From Tieghemiomyces parasiticus (taxonomy: Eukaryota > Kickxellomycota > Dimargaritomycetes > Dimargaritales > Dimargaritaceae): a stretch of 19,720 bases of DNA. The DNA is taken from assembly GCA_027575765.1 (NCBI GenBank), contig JANBPT010000896.1, positions 1 through 19,720 on the forward strand. The letters are read 5' to 3'. This document shows, piece by piece, positions 1 through 9,440 of this stretch. The notes below the pieces were generated by a model that saw only the letters and a program-made list of their open reading frames with translations, ran no database searches and had not been told where the DNA came from. A program made the position numbers and the translations under genes. Within the stretch, counting starts at the first letter, position 1. Every line of letters begins with the position of its first letter.

Positions 1-274
1 TGGGGACAGTCTTTTCCAAAATGCCAAACAGTCTTGGGAAGGCCGAAGTGTCGGTAGGCAGTGGAAATAGGTACGTGGGATTCTCGTCGGTCTCAGCGTG
101 CTTAATTGCGTTGGGTACGAGGCTGAAAATGCGGAGAAGTACGCCCTACAACAGGTACACTTTCAATTTAATTACCATATTTCTATCCGACCCAATAAAC
201 CCCGACTACCGGTCCAACGCCACACCGTCATGATAATTTCCTGGGGAACAGTCGAGGTTATTCCGGTCTTTTCT
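1..274. other. 3' flank of the NmrA-like gene, no gene seen
   Basis: Two short overlapping plus-strand frames occur here, but neither resembles a known protein and their composition is not coding-like. On the minus strand an ATTAAA hexamer at 172-167 lies about 105 nt past the NmrA-like stop codon and could be its polyadenylation signal. Nothing else is recognisable. Confidence 0.5.
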
Positions 275-1357
275 TTAGCGGAACTGATCTTGGTTATGTT
301 CCAGAAATTGACGAACTTTCAGGCGCGGGTGGCCTAGGAGGTTTGCCAACTCCGGGGACAAGCTAGCCATCCGATTATGCTGGACAGCCTGGTACACCTC
401 GATGAGGTAATCTACTTCTTCGTGGTGAAGTCGTGGGTTGCCCCGGAGGAACTGGCGTACCTCAGGTAATAGCATGGGCTTAAACGTCAGGTTGGCACTG
501 AGGACCTGGCTGGCATACTCGGCGATCATACGGCCGGTGAGGGCTTCGGGTCCAGTAAATTGGACTACTAGCTCCTCATCGTCGTCACGCTCGACACCAT
601 GGCCCCTGCGGGTAGGCGGTCCGGCCAGGGATAGCATGGCGAGGATACCTGACACCACGTCGCTCATACTGACGGGCGCAAACATCCCGTTGGCTATGGG
701 CAGGGGGATGGTGCCGTGCTCACGGATGAGTTGGTGGTAAAGCATGAGGTTCTCATGGGGCAGGGTCTTGCGTACGATACGGATACTCACTGAACCACCG
801 CCATGAGCCGTCGGGTAACTAGTATCATCGATAAAAGCCTTACGGAAGGCCTCCTCACGCATGGTAAATGAGCGTAGATGCGGGTACGGGGCACCGTGTG
901 CACCAACCACGGACATCATGAACACCTTGCCGACCCCTGCCTCTTTGGTGGTATCCAACAGGCGCGTCCACAGGTGGGCGGGTTGGGCTGAAGCGGCGTG
1001 GGCCGGAATGAGGAGCGCTGCATCGCAGCGACGCAGCGTCCCTATCAGGTCGAAGCAGCCGGTTGTAGTAGCGACCGTCTCGAGTGCAGATACTTTGGCG
1101 GTAGTTTGGCCCGGGTTGGAGCAGTGGGACCCGGAACGATGCAGGACGAGTTGTGCCCCCAGGTTTTCCAACTCCTGGGCGAGCTGGGACTCGGTGTCGC
1201 TTACGCCACAGAAGAGCTTATCAATGGCGGTGGCGTTCGGACCTACCAGTAAGGCGTGGCTGAAAGTATACCCAACCTGCTCGTCACAGGTCGAGACGAA
1301 AAGACGGAGGCCACGGCCATGGGTACTGGGCTGGGCGGCGGGCGCAAAGGTTGCCAT
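275..1357 (-). CDS. NmrA-like NAD(P)-binding Rossmann-fold family protein
   Basis: A 360-residue intronless protein of the NmrA-like (atypical short-chain dehydrogenase) family. Such proteins bind NAD(P) and act as redox sensors, transcriptional co-regulators or reductases in the cytosol or nucleus; the role here cannot be told. The family fit rests on a first beta strand at residues 17-22, a strand reading CDAALLIPAH at 111-120, KVFMMSVVGAHG at 144-155, a late strand followed by FTGPEALTGRMIAEYASQ (267-284), and a helical C-terminus with LSPELANLLGHP (333-344) and FLEHNQDQF (351-359). Length is near the usual 290-350 residues. The odd point is the dinucleotide loop: residues 23-29 read TCDEQVG where the family has a GATGxxG-type motif, so cofactor binding may be lost or altered. 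An acidic insert (DDDEE, 258-262) precedes a late strand. The start is the first in-frame ATG and lies 105 nt from a TATA box. No signal peptide or membrane segment is seen. Confidence 0.85.
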   Translation of the reverse strand: MATFAPAAQPSTHGRGLRLFVSTCDEQVGYTFSHALLVGPNATAIDKLFCGVSDTESQLAQELENLGAQLVLHRSGSHCSNPGQTTAKVSALETVATTTGCFDLIGTLRRCDAALLIPAHAASAQPAHLWTRLLDTTKEAGVGKVFMMSVVGAHGAPYPHLRSFTMREEAFRKAFIDDTSYPTAHGGGSVSIRIVRKTLPHENLMLYHQLIREHGTIPLPIANGMFAPVSMSDVVSGILAMLSLAGPPTRRGHGVERDDDEELVVQFTGPEALTGRMIAEYASQVLSANLTFKPMLLPEVRQFLRGNPRLHHEEVDYLIEVYQAVQHNRMASLSPELANLLGHPRLKVRQFLEHNQDQFR

Positions 1358-1461
1358 AATGAACGGTAAGGGGTGGGTGGAATAAAAAGTGCGGATGGTC
1401 GTTGATGGGTGTGATAGCTCACAGAATATGCGTCTCGGTCGGCTAAGGGCCTACTGCCTTG

Positions 1462-1470
1462 CTTTTTATA
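1462..1470 (-). promoter_or_regulatory. TATA box of the NmrA-like gene
   Basis: On the minus strand this reads TATAAAAAG and sits about 105 nt before the ATG at 1357. The distance suits a fungal TATA element followed by a short leader, and no minus-strand ATG lies between it and the start codon. It supports the chosen start; transcription start has not been measured. Confidence 0.55.
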
Positions 1471-4400
1471 GCGCCCTTGATGACCGGTCAGAGAACTCCC
1501 TTTACTACATCTTCCATCCGGTCAGCCGAACGGCGGTGGGCGGAACGAACTTGTCAAAGGGACCTTTGATACGGCAACCGGCGTGCTGGAGTACACGGTT
1601 ACTGTCGTAAACTTTGGTAACACCCTATAGGTCATAAGCGCTCTATGGGAGGGGGGGATCTCTGGTAGCCTGTGATTCCATGCTATTTAGCAAGATTGAT
1701 CACTAGGCAGCTGTCCTAGTGAGCTCCGGATGTAGTGAGCTGGCGTCAACTTCTAGGCTTACCCAATTAAGAGAATCAAGGTGTCGCTAATCGAATGCTG
1801 CAATGGCAGTATCCTACTTTGATGCGAACATTGATCTGAGCTCACCCTGTCGACGAACTCTTTGGACTTTCGCAATGCAAAGCGAACATTTGACGGGGAC
1901 GGTTGTGACGCGACTACCTCACCAGACATGATACCTTAAATGGGTGTCACGCCATACACACGGCTGCTGACCCAAGAAATGAACCCTGTGTAATAGTTAG
2001 CTAGAAATAGCGGCTTTCCTTACGCTGCTCCTGCGAGTCACTGCGCCGCATGTTTCTTCAGGTCACCTTGGCAAGTCGGTCTCGCAAGCCTGCCAGGTTA
2101 AACGCCATCAGCCAGGCCGTTGTCAATCGATATCTCGAGGAGCGAATAGGTGATGAGAGCTATGAGTAATACGGGAATTTTCCCAATGATCGTAGCAGAA
2201 CCTCGGGCCCGATTGGCCACCGCCGTCTTCTCCGCCTTCCCCTCAGCTCCTCCCAAAGCCGCGTCTCTAAAAATGATGAGAAGATTTTGAGGTCGCCTTG
2301 GTCTGAATTTGTAGCCTACCAGCACCATCTAGGCTGTCCTCTGTGGAAGCATTTAACGCCCTGCCCCCTTCTCCTCTCGCTGAAAACTATTGGGCGCGAT
2401 CGCCCAGGCGGTTCGGCCGACACCGATTTGCCATATTCATAACTTGATGGGACGTTCCCATCGAAAAACGGCGGTGTTTTGGTTTCCACCCATCCGTCGT
2501 CTCTATCTCCCACTCCGCTGGCATTGGAAATCACCTGGAGTATCGAAAGTGGTTGGTAGGTGGGTTCCACTTCCGGTGCCCAAGATGGGAAGTAGTTCGT
2601 CAGTTAGTTTGGTAGGGAAGGAAGGGGTCTACATACAACGTCGCCTAAGTGCTGCGACACTCACTTGTAGAGAGGGGAGGCGGTCAAATTTCTCAAAAGA
2701 TCGAGGGCCTGTCGTTTAGAGTGCAGGCGTAAAGTCTGTAAGCGGAAACCCCGCGCAATGTTCTGAGTCAGCCAGGGTCGTACAGCTCACTGATGGTGTG
2801 TTATATCAGTAAGCCAAGTTGGGAAGCTGATCAAACAATGTTTAGGACGAAAAGCGACCCAAAGTAGGGGGGAGGAGGTGAGTGAACAGACACAGTTGAC
2901 CCCACTCATCTGATTTGACGTCTCACTGTAGCACCTTGTCAAACCAAAGAATTAGGAAGCTCTTCCTATCTGGCATTTCTTGTACAGTTGGACAGTGATT
3001 AAACCAACGGAAAAAGTGAAGGGTAATTTAAGAAGGCGGGCTATTTAGACCTGGTGCACGACCAAGGCGGGGCTGGTGAGGTATAGCCAGCGCCACTGAA
3101 CAACCTAACGTAAGGTTTCGCAAGAAAATCATGCGACGGTCCGCTATGCTAGATAGTCTAGGAGGTATTGCCTACGCAAACGACACACTGGTAAATATGG
3201 CCGCTCCTTAGATAGCCGGGTAGGTAACCAACAGTAAATTATTTCACCCACTCTCATCGTGACCCCCCCCAGTCCACTCTTGGCGAACAGCGATCGGTCT
3301 AGTTCATCCTTTTTCGCAGTGCGCCAGACATCTCTTCGCCCTGAAGGATCCAATAGGACTATCCATACGGGTTGCCAGGGACCCGTGTGGTTCAACGGCA
3401 CCCGAACTAGTCTTCAAGCTGAACCTTAGCCACCCCGTTCGTTGTAAAGGGTCGGAGAATATTTTACAGCTGTGCCGGGCCTACAATTTATGGAGCAGTG
3501 CTAACCTCGGCCATAACCGATGACCTGTCCCAATATCACTCGTTGACACCAATGCTGCAAGACAACGTTGCCAGTACCATCGTCTCAGAAGTTAGCATCA
3601 AGCCATCAGGTGAGTGTCTCTTTGGGCAGACCCATTTCCGGTTTATAGCACTAGATTACAATACCTAGTTGGGGGGAGTGGGACAATGATTCACCAATAA
3701 AGGTGAGAGTTGGCCTCCCCATATCAGAGTGGAGTCACGGTCAAGGTTTCTAATTTACATGTGCGTTCCCGCGCCAATGTGGCACTGCTACTTTTCCATC
3801 CCTTCGTTCTGCCGGTGGTTTCAAGGGGTCTGGCGGGTTTAGATGAAAGCACAACTGCCGTGCACCGGCGGTGTCGCCCAGATGTGCTGGGGCCCAATGC
3901 AGTCGTCCAACGTATCCCTCTCACCATGTTGTCTCCAGCCGGTGACTACGTGTATACATTGAACACGCCCAACGGGATTGAGGGTAGTTCGGTCCCACAT
4001 TCATACTCCACGGCCACCAAGTAGCACTCGAAGCTGGAATGGCTTGGGAGGGGGGAGCACGCCAACACACAAATATACCCCAGAGGACTGTTTACCCCAA
4101 ACCAATTGCCTTCCGGAAGGCCTACATGCCCAGCTTAAGGTGGGAGTGGGAAATAAGGGAGATGTGGGGGTAGAGGCCGACCAATGGCGTTGGAAGTAAC
4201 TGAGCGGCCTCTATAATCAGGGGTACCAAGTGAGAAAATCATTGGTAGCTAGCATCCAGGCCTCGAGGCTGCAAAGGTAGGAGCGGCCAGGGTAGTGGCT
4301 GCGAATCGCTGCCAGGGCAACGGCTGAGTTGCGTGTGTAGAACCACCGTCGCTGGAAAACCAAGCGCCCGGAGCATCGGTCGCCAACCAGCGGCTCGGAG

Positions 4401-5300
4401 CAGTGGGGCTGAAAGGCATGGCAGCTGCAGCTAACGATGATGCCACCTTACATTCGTCGGTAGTCTGCATCCAACGGGTATGGGGGGTGACAGTGTACAA
4501 GGGAAGGAGTGGGCACAGTCCCGGCCCCTGCCTTTCGGCATCGACGTTGGCGAGCCTCTAATCAACCGAGTGAGAGGGTTGGTGGTAGTGCACACACGCC
4601 TTTCTCCTGGCGATATCGAACCAGAGTCGAGTCCCACGGCTGCCTCCATCGATCATGGACGGTGTTGAAGTGTGTCCAACGCGGGGCCTCAGTCGGTGAG
4701 ATTGGACTGAGCTGATCGACTGAACAGGTCAAGCCACACGGTATCGGTGCAAGGCCCCCGAGTCACCCTCGCGTCCTCTCCCCTGCCGCGCTACTGACGT
4801 CAAAGGCTGGCCGGGCTCAGCAGTAATGCCCATCGAGTTGTGCCATCAGCATGCGGAGCAGACTGGTGCCACGAATCGCCACTGTCCTCTATCACGCCTC
4901 TAGAAATGGCTATATTGGCCTCCCGCCGAGTCCGTGTCTCCACCGCCAGAAGCGCTTTGGCGGGCGTTAACGCCCACGCAAACGACTCTGTCCGCGGCAC
5001 TACATGTCCGTAACCCCGGATCCTGACTAGGCTTTACTTTTTTCCGTCTTCGCCGCGTTAATCATGACGGCGGTTCTGCGGCGCTGTATGCTGGTCCTGA
5101 AGGGGTGAGCTCCGTGCGCTTGCCTATGAAATAGTGTATGCACATATACCGTTCTCCCTAGTGCTCAAGCGACTTTTAATAAACCCCCCCTCCCCCTCCT
5201 CTAGTCCTCAAACACGTACACTCTACTAACTTGGCCTTTCGGGTAACGCTGACTGGCCACGTCCTGTTTTACGCCCGCGCATACACAGCAATGAAGAGAG
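1471..5300. other. Long spacer without a convincing gene
   Basis: About 3.8 kb of mixed composition. Open frames are short (at most about 110 codons), lack recognisable motifs, are scattered over all frames and give no consistent codon bias. No tRNA, terminal repeats or transposase motifs were seen. A slightly GC-richer patch at about 4250-4715 has overlapping open frames on both strands and is treated as a separate observation. Undetected multi-exon genes or old, decayed elements cannot be excluded by eye. Confidence 0.5.
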
Positions 5301-8026
5301 TGGGATCACCATAACTTAACCCTTATTAGCAACCGCCCTTCTCAGCTAATTCACCAGCCCATGTCACCAAGCTTTTTTTTTTGTGTGTGTATCTCTCCCA
5401 TCTCACTCGCCTCCGATCTACCCACCTGCCCTATTTTTCGCCGCCCCACATCGACCAGTGAGCCGACCTCGGACCAACTCCGCTCGGCCATTGACATCTC
5501 ACCATATTCTCCTTCCCAGGCAGGCCCATGGTCTATCGACGCTACATATACATATCCTTTCTCTGCCCATCCTTTCCCGCATTAATTGCTGGTGGTGGTA
5601 TATAGCCTCCGCCCACTGCTGGTCCTTTGCTCACTTGGATATTTAATCTGGGACACCATTTGTCAAGACCTCATTATCTATCGTTGCCCCCTATCGTCCA
5701 CTCTGCTACTCCTTCAAATCTCTCCACCCTACTATCTAGTATATCCTCCTCTATAACCTAATCGTGCATAGTCTCACTCTACCTCCTATTGCTCTGGGCG
5801 CGCGCTACCTCCCCGTCGCACCCCCCCCCCACCGATTGCAACGGGTCTTGTCACATACGGTAGGTCAAGCCTCGTACAACACTCCCACTGCCCCTGAGGC
5901 GGGGTTCCGCTCGGGGGTACTGAGCTACGCTGTCTGCAGGCGCCATGTTCCCTTCTACCGTGGCCTATATCCGGATAACCACTCCACCCTCCCAACCCCA
6001 GTGTGACTCTAGGCTAACTTGCGTTTGACCCTTTACACGACCCTGCTCCTTGTGCACATTATCTGACCTATACCGCTGTGTATTAGATCCGACCTTCTCC
6101 GCCGTGTTCCTATTCCCAAAATTATCCAGCCCCTGGTATCAACTAAAAGGTAAGTCGCTGTATATCGTTCGGCGTTTCCCGAGACGGCCCCGGCATGATA
6201 CAAGGTACCCAGGTAGTCAAGCTGTATGCTCTGTTGATCCCGTTCCGCCCGGCCATTGGTGGGCAAGGGCAGGGTTTCGATTAAGGGAGAATAGGGAAAG
6301 ATATGTTGCTTGCATGCTGCACTTGGTAAATCGTGGTGGTCTGCGGCGCTGGGAATTGGCAGATACACTCCAATATGCACTGCCCCCCTTTGATATTCTG
6401 CTTTCTTTGGGCGTGCGCGCGCAGCCCATGTTTTCCTTGTTCACCCACCGTGTAGTATGCGCGGATAGCGGAGTCGTTGGCAGCCATTGTTATGTTAGCA
6501 AGTGAGTGGTGAGCGGGTCATTCCTACCTATCTGGGTACACCGAATGCCCAGCAATGGCTCATCCGGCACCCCAGGGTTTCTTCATTTTTCCTGGAGGGC
6601 CCTCGCATCACTCCCTTACCAGCTGGTCTGTTTAGACAGTCTGCACAGAGTCAGGGGGTGAAATTGACCACTTTTTTCACCCTCCCCTCATGGCCGTTTT
6701 GTTTTCCCGAGGCCTCGCCAATGGCTAAGTGAGCTGGGCCGTTCCCTGTTCACTGGAGCATAGGTGGTTGAGCATTGGAGAGTGAGCCGGGAGTAATCCC
6801 ACCCCGGTTTATTTGTTGCGATCCGCCCTCTGTTACCTAGGCTGGAGGGTGGATTGTGGGGGGGGGTGAAAAGGGGAGGGAACCTGGCTCATCTTGGAAC
6901 TCGCCTTGTCGGCCTCCTTGCCTTTTTCAATTACCCTCTTTGGCTCAGCTCCGTTGGCAGACTTGGCCCGAGCCTGTTGATGGTGCGGCTTGGTTTTTTG
7001 CGGGCCGGTCCCCTTCATCACTTCCACGCTCTCGTGTCAGTGCAGATTGTAGCCGTCGGTGTCTCCCCACCTGATCTCACCATTGCAAAACCTCCGTGTC
7101 CCCACACCATGTGCCTCGGGGCAGGCCGGGCTCTGGCGGCTCAATCCACCCTTCCTTTTCATATCGACTTGCACGCCGTTGACAGCCTATTAGCCTGTCT
7201 CTTTCTCCCCCCCCTCCCTGCCTTTGTGCTTGGATAAATCATCCGAATGTGACGGCGGCGTGGGCAATCGTTTAACGTTCATTTTTATTTACCTCTACTC
7301 CTTCGTTGCGGTTCTCTTTTCTACACCAGTGCTGGTGGCCAACCACATATGGCTTGGACCCTCTCTCAACACCCCCCTGCCTCGACTTAACAATCTATTT
7401 GCCCCTTCGGCTTGGGGCCCAGCAGTCAAGCAGCCTCAACATCCCTCAACTGGGCTATACCTTTCATTTTTACGGATGATTGCCACCCCGCCCGTTATGA
7501 ATATCTTGGATGGATGGGACCGTAGTGTAATTAGGTTCCCGAAATCGCCTTGCAACGCTCGTCCATTCTCGACGTATTCTTGAGCTGAGTGATTCTCGTC
7601 GGACCGCACCGCCCCGGACTGGCCCGAACCTCTTTCCCTGTCATCTGCCTGTACACGCGTGCACACCATCCCCTTCCATTAGGAGACCGTTGGCCCACAC
7701 TCCCTCCTCCCCTTGGTTCACCCCTGCTTTACTCTAGCGGCCGAGATTACTTTGCCCGGTCGGGTCTTTGGACGTTTTTACCCCTTACGCCGCCTCCCTC
7801 CTCCCCAGCTGCCCTTCCGCTATTTGCCTAACTTACGAACCTTACGCCTAGCAACATAATACTAGGTCCGTCTCCGGGAGGACGTTTGGTCACCTTTTAA
7901 TATCCCACCGCCCCGCAGCGCACACTCTATTTTGGCCATTCTTATACTAGACTCTCCTTTGTCTATCACGCGTTCCGGCACCTCGGAACCAGCACAATCG
8001 TTTTATCTTTGTCAAGTGTTGGGTTT

Positions 8027-8045
8027 TATATACATATATATATAT
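8027..8045. repeat. Short TA microsatellite
   Basis: A nearly pure TA dinucleotide run with one TAC interruption, ending just before TGCCCG. It is simple sequence inside the CT-rich spacer; nothing suggests a TATA box in use at this place. Confidence 0.8.
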
Positions 8046-8784
8046 GCCCGATGACCCATACTCATCGGCGGAGTTACTTGTTCCGCTCATCCTCCTGTCT
8101 TGTCCATACCAAATCCCTGCCCGTATTCTCCTCCTTCTCCCATCATCCACATCTGCCCGGTCACCCACCTCCACTTTTTTCTTTCTTTATCTCCATTTCT
8201 GAGCCCGTCCGCTACATGCGCCCTACATACCTTTCCGCGTATCACGGCAATCACTAACCCGCCCTCCATAACTACCTCATCTGCTGCACTTACTCGGCAT
8301 CGCTAGGCCACTGGTCTTTACCACACCTTCCTTCAACCAGCACCTCGCCTTCTCCCGCACGAGAATAACTCGGCGTGACCCACCGGCCGCCTATTGGCTT
8401 GTTTCTGTACGCCGACCACCATTCATTCTCCCTGGCCCCACACTCTACGCCAAGGAAAGCCCGTAGCCTGTTACCGCCTGGCGGCTTCATTCACTAATCC
8501 CCGGCGTGTGAAGAACGAGCAGCGGCTCATTGCCCACCGTTCACGCCGTACTGCTTAAACTTTAAACCCTTCTTAATACCTTTTACATAGGCGTCAACCC
8601 TTGTTACCAACCCGTGTGGCCATATCTCAACACCTCCACGACCGTCGCAGAACCTTGGCATTCAGTCCTCCTCTCACTCACAACCACCTTTCGGCCTCAC
8701 CTCTTAGCCAGCCTTTTGTTCGGCTCGGTCCAATCTGTACCACTTCCCTCCCTGCCTACTCAGTATCTCTTGTTTGTCTCGCAG

Positions 8785-9315
8785 GTACGTTTACTAATCG
8801 ACGCCTTCGTTTACGCGACGATATACGCATCCGTTCAGTCTCTGTCAGTCCTGCACCTCAGCTCCCGCTGATTCGTGTATTTAGTCACACGCCATCTCGT
8901 CGGTGACCATCCTTTCTTTCTGCCGTGCTGTGTCCATTTCCATCGAGGACCGTTGTTTGCGCGGACGCCCGTTCCTCCTGAGACTGCGCCAACGTTTCCT
9001 TAGCCTGCTTGCTCCGGCGCCACAGGCACATGTTTTGGCAAAATTAGGCTCGGTGCGCGCTTCCCGACATTCCTTCGCTGGTATCCCCTACCCCTATCAT
9101 TTTCACACTGTTCATCACCGTCCCGCTTTATCCAGTTGACCCTGTGTATTATACACAACCCCTTGGAGACTTCCCCAGCACGCCTACTACCCAACCCCCC
9201 TGCCCTTTAATCATAGTACGGCTTCACCAACTTCTCTCACTTCACTCCACCCGTCGCAGCCGCCATTATTCACCTTCTTGCTAAAATCTAACCGTCTCCC
9301 CTCCCCTCTCTGCAG
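8785..9315 (+). other. Predicted intron in the 5' leader of the Ras exchange factor gene
   Basis: The donor reads CAG|GTACGT. The acceptor is a textbook one: a CTAAC branch-point match at 9288-9292, then a run CCGTCTCCCCTCCCCTCTCTG and CAG ending at 9315, with the branch A 24 nt upstream of the final G. No competing strong donor was seen between 8800 and 9280. Removing this segment deletes every upstream ATG of 8785-9315, including those at 8903 and 9030, and leaves a 125-nt ATG-free exon before the start codon. A second acceptor-like stretch ends at 8784. The acceptor is better supported than the donor. Confidence 0.45.
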
Positions 9316-9440
9316 CACTCTAGTAGACTGACACAGTCCCTTGATCCCCCAGACAACACCTTTCTCGTGTGTCCAATCTTACATTGTCTTGGCACATATA
9401 CCGTGCACTGAATATTTTGTAATCACCCGCCACCGCCAGC
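9032..9440 (+). promoter_or_regulatory. ATG-free leader just before the Ras exchange factor start
   Basis: No ATG in any frame occurs from after position 9031 to the start codon at 9441, although the base composition would allow several in 409 nt. Absence of upstream ATGs is typical of the 5' untranslated region. The start codon context has A at -3. This supports 9441 as the true translation start. Confidence 0.55.

Larger units (their letters stand above)
5301..9440 (+). promoter_or_regulatory. Pyrimidine-rich upstream region of the Ras exchange factor gene
   Basis: Over about 4 kb the top strand is strongly biased to C and T; for example 8101-8220 holds about 90 pyrimidines in 120 bases. 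Open frames are short and rich in P, S, L and H, as expected from CT-rich DNA, with no recognised domain. CT-rich tracts are a known feature of fungal promoters and leaders, and their orientation here matches the plus-strand gene at 9441. A good donor-like GTAAGT occurs at 6150, so part of the region may be transcribed as leader exons. A homopolymer of 10 C at 5821-5830 and a TA repeat near 8030 are the only repeats noticed. Confidence 0.45.

Noticed and set aside
3710..4024. 104-codon plus-strand open frame in the left spacer
   Set aside because: No motif or family resemblance, and an open frame of this size is expected by chance in 8 kb of spacer. The first codon is not a good ATG start.
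5821..5830. Run of 10 C as a possible frameshift signal or element boundary
   Set aside because: It lies in non-coding CT-rich DNA with no gene crossing it and no flanking repeats; simple sequence.
6050..6505. 151-codon plus-strand open frame
   Set aside because: No recognisable domain, mixed composition, a GTAAGT donor inside it, and no coding-like third-position bias. Treated as part of the upstream region.
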